A stretch of DNA of 64,000 nucleotides, taken from Styela clava (lineage: Eukaryota; Chordata; Ascidiacea; Stolidobranchia; Styelidae). Shown piece by piece: positions 12,650 through 20,424 of the stretch. Location of the stretch: assembly GCF_964204865.1 (NCBI RefSeq), contig NW_027556492.1, positions 62,001-126,000 of the forward strand, read 5' to 3'. The notes beneath the pieces are model-generated. The model ran no database searches. It saw only the letters and a list, made by a program, of their open reading frames with translations, and had not been told where the DNA came from. Both the position numbers and the translations under genes were made by a program. Position 1 is the stretch's first letter. Each line of letters opens with the position of its first letter.

Positions 12650-12855
12650 GGAGCCTTTCGCCGGCACAATTCGCACGATTGAACACGTTAAAAATGGGCT
12701 TGCTTTTTCTTCTTTTAATACTAAACCACGTTTAAACTCGTTTAGGCCCTCAAATGGCAATTATTTGAATATTTCAGCGCTACGACTGACACAATCCGCA
12801 AGCTTTCAGATTTCAACAGGCAAAAAAAAGACCGGGAACATCTAAGCCCCGGCCC
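12650..12855 (+). ncRNA. Candidate untranslated RNA from P2
   Basis: About 200 bases follow the P2 start without a reading frame, with GC-rich patches such as GCCTTTCGCCGGC and a CCGGG/CCCGG stem at 12832-12852. No family is recognised. A small regulatory RNA, an antisense RNA to the leftward operon, or a replication primer are all possible. The 3' end is uncertain because the stem at 12832-12852 has its U tract only on the opposite strand. Confidence 0.35.
12822..12854 (-). terminator. Intrinsic terminator of the leftward two-gene operon
   Basis: On the leftward transcript a CCGGG/CCCGG stem with an 11-base loop is followed by eight U residues. It lies 26 bases after the stop of the gene at 12880-13188. 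Confidence 0.75.
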
Positions 12856-12879
12856 TAAATAATATTTATTTATTTATTA

Positions 12880-13188
12880 TTATTTATTATTTGCACCCTC
12901 CTTTTTCATCTTTGCCAAAATCAACCGGATTTTTAAAAATTCAATTTCTTTTTTGGCCTGTAATTCTTTCGCCTCAAAATAATTTAAAAATTTTTTTATA
13001 ATTTCGATTAAGTCGACCGGCTCCATTTCGAAGCTTGCCAAATTGTTTAAATTATTTATAATTAAATTATTTATAATTTTTTTGGCGTTGTCTGTTTCAA
13101 ATGTAATTTTTTCGAGATTTTCGAAATCGTTTTTGTTGTCAAGTGTCGAGAAAATGGCCAATAATTTATTTTTTTGCTTTATTTCCAT
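12880..13188 (-). CDS. 102-aa helical protein, second gene of leftward operon
   Basis: I do not recognise this protein. It is 102 residues, charged and almost wholly helical, with Asn/Ile-rich repeats near residues 35-50 and a Lys/Glu coiled coil at the end. Its ATG overlaps the stop of the upstream acidic gene by one base (TAATG), and GGAGGTG within that gene is its ribosome site, so the two are translationally coupled. An intrinsic terminator follows. The operon lies opposite the strong rightward promoters, a typical place for a regulator, but no DNA-binding motif is visible. Confidence 0.7.
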   Translation of the reverse strand: MEIKQKNKLLAIFSTLDNKNDFENLEKITFETDNAKKIINNLIINNLNNLASFEMEPVDLIEIIKKFLNYFEAKELQAKKEIEFLKIRLILAKMKKEGANNK

Positions 13189-13877
13189 TATTCTGCACCT
13201 CCTTCGTCACGTTCGAAATCTTCAAGCATTCGTGCCAAGTTGATTTTATCCGCTAAATCGTTTTGCGTCTCGTCGTCCTGCGTCTTGTTCTCTTCAGATG
13301 TTGCGAGGTCGTGGGATTCTTCGCGTATACTTTGCGCGGTAATTCCGCAACTTCTCAAAATTAAATCTTTTCACGTCGCGAAATCTTCAGGCTTCAAGTC
13401 TTCGGCTTGAGTGTATCCATTTAACGCGTTCCAAATCTCCCCATCTTCTACCTCGTCGCTGTCGGTGAACAGGTCGCGCGCTCTATCCTCCACATCTTCG
13501 GTGCAGTAATGTGCCCAATTTAATTTATCATTTAAACCAGTAAAGGAGTTACAAAATTTAATTTGTTCTTTTTTCTCTTCTTCTGCTTCTTTTGCTTCCT
13601 CTTCTTCTTCGGCCTCTCTTTCGTCTTCGTCGTTGTTATTTGGTCAAATAATCACGTATTGCGCCAATTCTACACGGTCCGCGTCGCAGTCTTCACGTGC
13701 TCCGCTTGTGCATTGGTGGCGGTTATAATTAATTTTTTTTAATAATCGGTTTTTTTCGTCCTTTATGTCTTGATTATCGAAACAGTCCGCCAAAAAATTA
13801 TCGATTTTTTTTTTGCTTAAATCCGTACATTTTACGACTTCAAAGCGTCCAAGTCTATTTTTTTTTGTGTGTGTCAT
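13188..13877 (-). CDS. 229-aa acidic protein, first gene of leftward operon
   Basis: No recognised family. The N-terminal 60 residues are basic with several Cys. Then comes a long run of Glu/Ala (about residues 83-105), and the remainder is acidic, with many Asp/Glu and Trp encoded by both TGA and TGG. The ribosome site GAGGAGGTG precedes the ATG. Codons here end in G or C more often than in the neighbouring early genes, which together with the GC-richer noncoding block suggests different ancestry. Leftward promoters lie at 14024-14032 and 14147-14175. A charged regulatory or DNA-mimic protein is conceivable but unproven. Confidence 0.7.
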
Positions 13878-14023
13878 TGTGGCACCTCCTCAATATTATA
13901 ATAATAATTAAATATATATTAATTAATTAATGCATTTATCTTTTACGTTTCAATTTAATTATATATTATTATTTTTTTTTTTGTTATTTTTTTTTTTACT
14001 TATTTTTTTTTTAAAATTTTTGC

Positions 14024-14032
14024 ATTATACCA
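14024..14032 (-). promoter_or_regulatory. Leftward extended -10 promoter
   Basis: Read leftward, TGTGG-TATAAT: an extended -10 element about 150 bases before the 13877 start. Confidence 0.5.
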
Positions 14033-14146
14033 CAAACGACAAAAAAGGGGTAAAGTGTTAAAATAATATTATAGAAATTAAAAAATTGATTTTTGAAAAT
14101 TTAAAATAAAAATTAAATAAAAAATTGCCAAAAGCTCGCCCAATTA

Positions 14147-14175
14147 ATTTTAACATAGTTTTTTTTTTTTGTCAA
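14147..14175 (-). promoter_or_regulatory. Leftward promoter, TTGACA-17-TAAAAT
   Basis: Read leftward, TTGACA, an A-tract spacer of exactly 17 bases and TAAAAT. It would drive the 13877-12880 operon with a leader of about 265 bases. The A-tract spacer may bend the DNA. Confidence 0.6.
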
Positions 14176-14372
14176 GTTTTTTTTTAAAAATTTTGAAATT
14201 TATTTTTAGACGAAATAAAAAATTTGAAAGAGAAAAAAATTTTTTTATTATTCTCTATGTAAGGACTTATTTTTTTGAAAAGCTTGATTATCTTACTGAC
14301 AGAAAAAAAGGTGATTTTTGCATATGGGACCGTGGGTTAGACTGGAAGAGGTGAATTTTTTTGAGCTAAAAC

Positions 14373-14597
14373 TTTTACAACTTTTCCGGGCTGAAAAACA
14401 CGAGTTTTACCTGTCGTAGAACCAATACAGAAAAAAAGTAAAATATTTGTAAATCTATATGAAAAACAAAATTATTTATACTATTATTACTTTATTTATT
14501 TTTTTTTTAGACAGTAATAGGAATAAATTTACTTTTTTAACGAAATGGCTTAAACACAGGGAAAACTAGACTTTTTGAGGCAGGAAAAGTTGTAAAA
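14373..14597. repeat. 15-bp inverted repeat spaced by about 195 bp
   Basis: TTTTACAACTTTTCC at 14373-14387 is matched by its exact reverse complement at 14583-14597. In the second genome copy the right arm has changed but keeps CCGGAAAAGTT, so the core CCGGAAAAGTT/AACTTTTCCGG pairing persists. It may be an operator pair or origin element. Confidence 0.5.
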
Positions 14598-14626
14598 TAT
14601 TTGACTCAAAAAAATTGAGCTAATTT

Positions 14627-14730
14627 TTAGTAAGATTTAGAAAGCTTAGTAAGATTTTGACAACCCGCAGGTATAATAAGACAAAAACCACTTGGCGAAA
14701 ATTGAAATTTTTTGAGACTACCAGTAAGAT
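14627..14730 (+). repeat. AGTAAGAT direct repeats upstream of early promoters
   Basis: TTAGTAAGATTT occurs at 14627-14638 and 14646-14657, 19 bases apart, and AGTAAGAT again at 14723-14730 just before the first early promoter. The spacing near two helical turns and the promoter-proximal site suggest binding sites for a regulator. All three are kept in the second copy. Confidence 0.5.
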
Positions 14731-14738
14731 ATTGAATA

Positions 14739-14770
14739 TGATATAATATAAATACTCAATGTGATATAAT
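14739..14770 (+). promoter_or_regulatory. Tandem early promoters (extended -10)
   Basis: Two TGATATAAT elements at 14739-14747 and 14762-14770 with no -35 match. The second would start transcription only a few bases before the AAAGGAG ribosome site of the 14793 gene, giving a very short leader. Confidence 0.7.
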
Positions 14771-14792
14771 AATAATAAAGGAGAAAAAGAAT

Positions 14793-15350
14793 ATGAACAA
14801 ATTAGTTTTGAATTTTGAAGAGTTAGAAAAATTTAGACAAGACGTAGAAGAAGGTAAAATAGTACATATTACAAAGTTATTACCTTTAATTAAAAAATAT
14901 TTAAAAGAACAATTAAAAAGCAAATTTAAATATGTTGAATTTACGCAAGTGAAAAGTCGAAAGAGTGAAAGCAGATATATTTATATTAATTGTCGATATA
15001 AAGATGATAAAAATGGTTATGTAAGAGTTGATAGTTACGAATTCAAATTAAGATTTTCGACACATATTAACGAAGGTATTGATAATGAAATGGCCGGTTC
15101 AGAAGATTTTGGTGTTATAAATGAGACTTGTTGATTTGAGAAAGAATATATTATTGATTGTTTTAAAGATAGTCACGAATTACAATATTATTTAAATGAA
15201 ATAAAAAGTAGTGGTTTGTTACTTAAAAAACAATTTAAAAGATGTAAAAATTGTAAAAAAAGATTTAAATATTATTTAGAAAAGAAAAACAACGATTATT
15301 GTGGTCATTTTTGTTGATGATTCACAAACAGAAAACCCAATATGATATAA
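14793..15350 (+). CDS. Zinc-ribbon early protein (185 aa)
   Basis: First gene of the rightward arm. No family is recognised for the first 140 residues, which are basic and mixed. The C-terminus has C-x2-C-x15-C-x3-C, the spacing of a zinc ribbon, followed by two Trp encoded by consecutive TGA codons. The ribosome site AAAGGAG is well placed. A nucleic-acid-binding early regulator is plausible. The second genome copy differs at residues 8, 15 and 16 (Phe/Tyr, Arg/Lys, Gln/Lys), inside a block of mostly silent changes. The next promoter (15343-15351) is embedded in its last codons. Confidence 0.75.
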
Positions 15351-15351
15351 T
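15343..15351 (+). promoter_or_regulatory. Extended -10 promoter inside the end of the zinc-ribbon gene
   Basis: TGATATAAT overlaps the last codons and stop of the preceding gene and lies about 40 bases before the 15390 gene. Confidence 0.65.
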
Positions 15352-15389
15352 AATAATATAATAATAAAAAAAATAAGGAGAAAATAATT

Positions 15390-15602
15390 ATGAAAACAGA
15401 AACAAAAAACAAAATGTGAGGAAATGATTATCTTTTCTTAGAATGTTCAATTTGAATTAAAGACGAACATTTAAAAGATATTGATTTTACAAAAGAAATT
15501 GGACCAAATGACGACGATAATAATGATGCTTATGATGATTATGATATCGACGCTGATGAATATTACCACGACGACAACAATTGACCGCGTGAAGATTTTT
15601 AA
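15390..15602 (+). CDS. 70-aa highly acidic protein
   Basis: Unrecognised. After a Trp-containing N-terminal half, residues 37-65 are dominated by Asp, Tyr and Asn, giving a very acidic tail. The ribosome site is AAGGAG. Small acidic early phage proteins often act as inhibitors or DNA mimics, but nothing here proves it. Trp residues are encoded by TGA. Confidence 0.65.
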
Positions 15603-15619
15603 ATAAAGGAGAAAAAATT

Positions 15620-16069
15620 ATGATTACTACACAAAAAGAAACAGCAAGACAACGTTTTAATGCTATTTTGAATAAAATTGACAATTCAGAATATATATAT
15701 GACATAGATGAAGAAGTTAATTATCTTGATGATATGGGGGCGGGATCACAATTTTATTTTAGAAAGAATTTAAATAAATTGTTTAAAGAATTAAATTATA
15801 AAGATATGGAAGAAACTTATTTTAAAATAATGAGCAAAAACAAAGATTGAGCGCAAATTAAATTATATTTAGATGATGACGTAAATTTACAAGATGAAAA
15901 GATTTTTGACAATTTCAAGAAACAAACATACGATTTTTTTAAACACATCCAACGAATGATTGACGAAATTTTGAAAGATGATTTGATAAAGTTTAAAGCA
16001 TATTGTGCGAAAGATATGGAGCGAAGTTTACCCATTATTAAAGGATATTTAAAAAATAATTGAGTATAA
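15620..16069 (+). CDS. 149-aa early protein, function unknown
   Basis: Unrecognised. A mainly helical protein with an acidic centre and one TGA Trp near residue 77 and another at the end. The AAAGGAG ribosome site fixes the start; the 18-base gap from the previous gene and 13-base gap to the next place it in the early operon. Confidence 0.7.
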
Positions 16070-16081
16070 AAGGAGAAAATT

Positions 16082-16423
16082 ATGAAAAAAAATACAATTG
16101 ATTTAATTTTTAAGTTAGTAGGGATTATTAGCGAAGAAAAAGGTAAAGGGAAAGGTGAAAAAATTTTGGCGAAAAATATTTTGAAACATTTTGAAAGCGA
16201 TATTAGTGTTAAATGTTTTAATGATCGTTGAAATTCGTTTAAAGATCGGCGTCGGGAAATTTTAGAAGTAAATTTGAAACAATTTAAATTATCTACATTA
16301 ATATTGATTAAACATAGTTTAATTGGTGAAACTAAAAACAGTTGTAAGATCCAAAAAAACAAAGATATAGTTGTTTATTATAATAAATTGTTTTACAAAG
16401 GTTGTGATGCCAACCTGGGTTAG
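16082..16423 (+). CDS. 113-aa basic early protein, function unknown
   Basis: Unrecognised. Lys-rich and helical, with a Lys/Gly run at residues 21-28 and an Arg/Asp/Trp cluster (CFNDRWNSF-type) in the middle. It has an AAGGAG ribosome site and ends in TAG. Its basic charge would suit nucleic acid binding. Confidence 0.7.
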
Positions 16424-16427
16424 GATA

Positions 16428-16461
16428 TGATATAATAAAATAAAGTTGAATATGATATAAT
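16428..16461 (+). promoter_or_regulatory. Two extended -10 promoters in tandem
   Basis: TGATATAAT at 16428-16436 and 16453-16461, both before the 16493 gene. The second sits in AAAGTTGAATATGATATAAT, a 20-base string repeated exactly at 19827-19846. Confidence 0.7.
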
Positions 16462-16492
16462 AAAAATAGAAGAAAACAAAGGAGAAAAAAAA

Positions 16493-16885
16493 ATGAATAA
16501 TTGAAGATTAAAGATTATTAAAGAGTTTAAAGAATATTTGGAAGCTAAAGAAGCTAACCGATTAACACCTGAAGAGAAAACAATTGCTTCAGATTTTTTA
16601 AACATAATGGGAAGTTTTAGCCGTTCAACCGACTTTGACAATTTCGAATTTAAAGGACGCGACGGGTTAAATTATTACGAAGAAATGGCGTTTGCACACT
16701 TTAGAAATTGAGAAAATGACAAAATTAATTTTAAAAAAATAACATTTAAAACAAATAAACATTTTTTAGATTGAATTTTAAGTATCAATAAATTTAAGTT
16801 GAGTCGACTAAAAACAACAATTTCGAGACTTGAAGAAATGAAAAAAAAAGAGGTTTATCGTGATAAAAAAGGAGGTAAAAAATAA
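16493..16885 (+). CDS. 130-aa early protein, function unknown
   Basis: Unrecognised. A helical, charged protein with four TGA Trp codons and a Lys-rich C-terminus. It has an AAAGGAG ribosome site, and its 3' end contains the GGAGG site for the next gene. Confidence 0.7.
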
Positions 16886-16886
16886 T

Positions 16887-17180
16887 ATGAAAAATAAATT
16901 AGAATATGAAAGTTATTTATCAAACGCAAAATCTTTAATAAGAAATGATAAATTAAGCGTTAAAGATTTGGAAAAATCATTCAAAGTTGTAAGTAATAAT
17001 ATACTAAAATTAAAAAGTGAAATTTTAAAAAATGTAGTAAAAGGCGAAAGCGTTTGAGTTGATAATCATAATAAAGAAAACTATGAAAGTATATTAAAAG
17101 CTATCGAGTACTGCCTTTACAATTATAATTTAATTAAAGAAGGAGAAGATAAAGAATATGATGAACAAGAAACTAGTTAA
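16887..17180 (+). CDS. 97-aa helical protein, member of a small paralogous family
   Basis: Starts at 16887, six bases beyond AAAAAGGAGG; the frame is open further upstream but without a ribosome site. The C-terminal stretch A-x-EYC-x2-N-x3-IKE matches the ends of genes at 27125, 27442 and 28288, and the middle shares a DLEKSF...IL-x-LKSEIL pattern with them. All are short and wholly helical, so this looks like a dispersed family with unknown function. It overlaps the next gene by 23 bases. Confidence 0.7.
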
Positions 17181-17367
17181 TTTTTTAGCAATAGTTGTTA
17201 CAATGATATATTGCTCACATTTGATTTGCTCAGTTGTAGTACTAACAACAATTGAGACTTTACCAAGTTGATTAGCTTTATTACCACTGTTAAATCCAAC
17301 ACTAGCTTTAGCAGTTTTTTCATTTTTTGATAAAATTGGATGATTAGGAGGAGAAAATAATGAATAA
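17158..17367 (+). CDS. 69-aa membrane protein
   Basis: Two hydrophobic spans (about residues 6-31 and 36-55) and little else. The AAGGAGAAG ribosome site lies inside the previous gene. It overlaps the next membrane gene by eight bases. It may alter the host membrane, for example in exclusion of other phages; inference only. Confidence 0.65.
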
Positions 17368-17665
17368 ATTAAAATTTTTTCTAAAAAACATAGTTGATTT
17401 TTTACTTATATTTATGGTTGTAGCGTCAATATTATTTATATTAGCATCAAATTATATTACTTATTTTGGGTGACTTAATAATATTGGTGTGTTGAAAGTT
17501 AAGAAACTTATTACAATCTATATATTATTAATTATAATATTAAGTATTGGAACACCAATTGTTTTATATTTTAGTGTAGAGTCAATTAACATACAATATA
17601 AAATTATAAAATATTTGTGAAAATTTAAAAAGGAGAAAAATAATAATGACAAAAGAACAAATTAA
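17360..17665 (+). CDS. 101-aa membrane protein
   Basis: Two strong membrane spans (about residues 9-35 and 48-72) with a basic N-terminus and a polar Lys/Asn-rich tail. The ribosome site is GGAGGAG. It forms a pair with the membrane gene just upstream, and overlaps the next gene by 20 bases. Confidence 0.65.
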
Positions 17666-17975
17666 AGAAATAAAAAAAGATGTCGATAATTTAAAACATC
17701 TTGACGTTCCAAGAGCGATACGTCAAAATATGCCAGAAGAATTGAAAGATATTTGACGTTGTGAAAAATTTGACGATTTGACAGATGAAGACATAAAAGA
17801 AATACATAATGCCGTTGTGACAACTGTAGACTCATGAATAGAATTAACGCAAGAGGCCCAAAATTCTAGTGGAGGCTTCAGCTCAGACGTTAAGATGTTT
17901 ACATCGTACCGCGAAGACTTAGAAGATTTTAACGAAAAGTGAGAAAATAAAGGAGAAGGAACACAATGAATATAG
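17646..17975 (+). CDS. 109-aa acidic protein, function unknown
   Basis: Unrecognised. Soluble, acidic and helical, with several TGA Trp codons; it reads through a TGA near the end and stops at TAG, overlapping the next start by 10 bases. The AAAAAGGAG site supports the start. Confidence 0.65.
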
Positions 17976-18409
17976 ATTTAAAAGATACAATTGAAACTTT
18001 AATTAATAATACTATCGAAAAAAATTTTGGAAAAGACAGAGCTTTAGAAAAGGGTATTAGAGAAAACGAAGCAGGAGTTGTTGATTTCTGAAATTGTTTT
18101 GGTCGAACAGCATTACATGTAATAGTTCACGAAGAAAAAAGCGGAAGGTTACATATACGAATTCCAGATACGGGAGACAAATTGACGCAATGTATTTTTA
18201 TTAAACAAAATAAAAAAGGTTGAAAAAAATTAGAAGATCATATTATGTTATCACTGAATTATCAAAGAAAAAAATTAAAAGAACACATTGAAGAAACTCA
18301 TAAAAAGATAGCGCGTTTACATGAATTAGACAACCAACGAAGAAAAGATATTGAGGCGTTTTATAAAAAATGGTTTGTACTTGAGGAGAAAACAATACAT
18401 GATGAATAA
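17966..18409 (+). CDS. 147-aa protein with C-terminal coiled coil
   Basis: Unrecognised. A mixed N-terminal domain (about 1-90) is followed by a coiled coil (about 95-135). The ribosome site is AAAGGAGAAGG. Its end overlaps the methyltransferase start, so the two may be coupled. Confidence 0.65.
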
Positions 18410-19307
18410 ATTAGATAAATATTATACAAAACAAAAAATAGCTAATAAGTTAACAACATATATATATGCGGTTTTAAAATATTATAAAATTGATTATAAC
18501 AATTTAACATGAATTGAACCTAGCGCCGGCGAAGGAGTGTTTGTTGACGCTTTAGAACAAGTATTAGACATAAAACCTAAAATTCTGTGCTATGATATTG
18601 ATGAAGATTTAAAGAACAAAAGAGTCATTAAACAAGACTTTTTAAAGGTTAATCTAAAGCATTCGGCGAAAAATATAATTTTTGGAAATCCACCATTTGG
18701 TCGATCTGGACAGTTAGCAATTGACTTTATCAATAAGGCTTCAAAAATTGCTGATATTGTTTGTTTTATAGTACCTAATACTTTGCGACGATATTCAACT
18801 CAAAAAAAATTAAATAACGACCTAAAATTGATTGTAGAATTAACTGTTGATCAAAATGCTTTCGAGTATAAAAACAAAACAAAAAATTTCAATTGCTCAT
18901 TTCAAATTTGAGTCAATAAAAATCGAGAAGAATTTAAAGACGGAAAAAATTTGAGATTATTAGAAAAACAACCGTTTCGAGTTCCTTCTGTAAAGACGTT
19001 TATTTACAATAACACAAAAAAGACTGTCAAATTTTTTGATAAGGCTAAATACAAGTGGGACGTGGGTATACCTCGACAAGGTTTTTGCGACTACTCAAAA
19101 TTAATTACAGATCAAAAAGAGTTAAAGACAACTCAACAGTATATGTTTATTAAATATAATGATGAGTTAGCAAAAAAAGTTGTTGAGTTAATAGATTTTG
19201 AAGAACTGTCACATAGTAATACAATTGTACCAGGTTTTTCGACAACAGATTTTATAAAAGAATATAATGAGATCAGGAAATTACAAGGAGGTCATAATTA
19301 TGAATAA
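18399..19307 (+). CDS. Adenine-specific DNA methyltransferase
   Basis: Transfers methyl groups from S-adenosylmethionine to adenine in DNA. Residues 40-46 read EPSAGEG, the AdoMet-binding motif I of N6-adenine methyltransferases, and GNPPFG at about 95-100 is the catalytic NPPF motif IV. The order (motif I before NPPF, then a target domain) is that of the gamma class. Length is 302 residues including TGA Trp in the motif-I strand. No restriction enzyme gene lies beside it, so it is an orphan enzyme, probably protecting phage DNA from host restriction. The start at 18399 has GAGGAG about ten bases upstream; 18402 is equally possible. Confidence 0.88.
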
Positions 19308-19845
19308 AACACCCATAATTTGCGTTTTTTTAGGTAATGATTCAAAAGAGTTATCAAATACTAGACATAATATTGGTTGACTTTTTTGCGATTTTATGGC
19401 TTTAATAACGGAAAATACATTTATTGAAAAAAAACATTATTATTACTTTAAAGATTACATTTGTACTGGTATTAGTCCAGTTTATTTTATTAAATTGAAA
19501 ACACTAATGAATGATTCAGGAAAGATTTTGAGAAAAATTTGTCAAAAACAAAAATGAAATTATGATCAATTAATTATTTTTGCCGATAATACGGATTTAA
19601 AACTAACAAAATTTAAAATAAAAAATCATATATGTAATAATGGTCATCGTGGAACACACGACATAGTTGAACAATTCAAAACTAATAAAATTAAAATGTT
19701 TTACTTAGGAATAGATAGACAGAAAAATTTAAAACAATGAGTGTTGTCTCAATTTGAGGATAAAGAAATTTTGTTTTTGAACAAATATATTTTTCCGAAA
19801 CTTTGAAATAAATTTGAAGAAAGTTTAAAGTTGAATATGATATAA
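19300..19845 (+). CDS. pth: Peptidyl-tRNA hydrolase
   Basis: Bacterial-type Pth, which cleaves stalled peptidyl-tRNAs to recycle tRNA. Length 181 matches the family (about 185-195). GN at residues 12-13, NTRHNIG at 20-26 (catalytic His23; E. coli His20) and the Asp near 96 are all at a constant shift of three from E. coli. The GHNG motif instead reads GHRG (115-118), putting Arg where the family has the substrate-contacting Asn. GGAGG precedes the start, which overlaps the methyltransferase end. A phage copy is rare; here it accompanies twelve phage tRNAs. The motif match is strong; activity with the Arg substitution is uncertain. Confidence 0.88.
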
Positions 19846-19846
19846 T
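19838..19846 (+). promoter_or_regulatory. Extended -10 promoter inside the end of pth
   Basis: TGATATAAT within AAAGTTGAATATGATATAAT (also at 16442-16461). Transcription would begin within a few bases of the next ATG at 19861. Confidence 0.65.
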
Positions 19847-19860
19847 AAATATATATAGAA

Positions 19861-20184
19861 ATGAGAAACGAAATTAAAAAAAGTATATTGATATTTTTAT
19901 TTATAGTAAATGTTATTTTTAGTATTATTTTGATTAAAAGTAATTTAGAATTAAATAATGATAAGTCAAACTTAGAAACTAAATTAGTAGAATTAGATAA
20001 TGAGAAGACAAAACTAAACGGAATTATTAGATCTCAAGAAGATTTAAAAATAATTATTGGGAATCAAGAAGAAGAATTAGAAAGATTAAGAACACTTACT
20101 AGACTTCAAGAAACAAACCTAATTAAATTAGAAAACAAAAATAAATGTGATATAATAAATATATGGAAAGTTATGAAAATTTAA
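19861..20184 (+). CDS. 107-aa membrane-anchored coiled-coil protein
   Basis: A short basic head, one membrane span (about residues 8-26), then a coiled coil to about residue 95 with Leu/Glu/Lys heptads. No family is recognised. There is no ribosome site: the ATG lies about 15 bases after the -10 element, so the message would be nearly leaderless. The next promoter lies within its last codons. It probably faces the cytoplasm from the host membrane. Confidence 0.6.
   Translation: MRNEIKKSILIFLFIVNVIFSIILIKSNLELNNDKSNLETKLVELDNEKTKLNGIIRSQEDLKIIIGNQEEELERLRTLTRLQETNLIKLENKNKCDIINIWKVMKI
20148..20156 (+). promoter_or_regulatory. Extended -10 promoter inside the coiled-coil gene
   Basis: TGATATAAT; the expected transcription start (about 20163) coincides with an ATG. 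Confidence 0.6.
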
Positions 20185-20231
20185 AAAACAAGAAGAAAAA
20201 AAGGAGAAAAAAGAATAATGAAAACATATAA
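20163..20231 (+). CDS. Possible leaderless 22-aa basic peptide
   Basis: ATG exactly seven bases after a -10 element, followed by 22 codons, mostly Lys, Arg and Asn, ending over the start of the next gene. It could be a leader peptide coupling translation into the 20218 gene, or chance. No homologue is recognised. Confidence 0.25.
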   Translation: MESYENLKNKKKKRRKKNNENI

Positions 20232-20424
20232 AATTTGAATGAAAGATAAAAAAGAGTTGGATAAATTGGAAAGTATACTATGAGATTTAAAAATTGAATA
20301 TGATGCTAGAACTAGTATTGAAAGTACAATATTATCACCAAAAGGGGACAAAGACAATACTATTTGAGATAAAAAAGGTTTTTATGTAACAATTAAAACG
20401 TTTGAAAAAGGAGGAAAAGAATAA
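20218..20424 (+). CDS. 68-aa protein, function unknown
   Basis: Unrecognised small soluble protein with several TGA Trp codons. AAAGGAG ribosome site; stop overlaps the next ATG by one base. Confidence 0.6.

Larger units (their letters stand above)
12400..12879. other. GC-richer structured noncoding block
   Basis: No open frame of note on either strand. Base composition is visibly richer in G and C than the flanks. It contains several possible stems: GTGAC/GTCAC at 12480-12496, CGCGAGA (near 12453) with TCTCGCG (near 12541), and TCTC/GAGA near 12586. Two consensus rightward promoters and one leftward terminator lie inside. It may encode an untranslated RNA, the packaging site or the replication origin; the sequence alone does not decide. 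Confidence 0.6.
13878..14792. other. 915-bp AT-rich control region between leftward and rightward operons
   Basis: No credible gene. It holds long homopolymer T and A runs (13968-14020, 14158-14195), leftward promoters, an inverted repeat, AGTAAGAT repeats and the rightward early promoters at its right end. A 61-codon open frame at 14169-14354 lacks a ribosome site and is low-complexity. The 14450-14792 part differs between the two genome copies. A replication origin would fit here but no DnaA-type boxes are evident. Confidence 0.6.

Noticed and set aside
12880..13877. Lysogeny module (repressor/integrase)
   Set aside because: Divergent placement is suggestive, but neither protein shows a helix-turn-helix and no integrase or attachment site is seen.
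14169..14354. 61-codon frame in the control region
   Set aside because: No ribosome site, low-complexity Lys/Phe, starts in a homopolymer tract.
14657..14677. Promoter TTGACA...TATAAT near 14657
   Set aside because: Only about nine bases separate the two hexamers and there is no TG extension.
15817..16362. 181-codon minus-strand frame
   Set aside because: Complement of two early genes; Phe/Leu/Ile/Ser-rich shadow without ribosome site.
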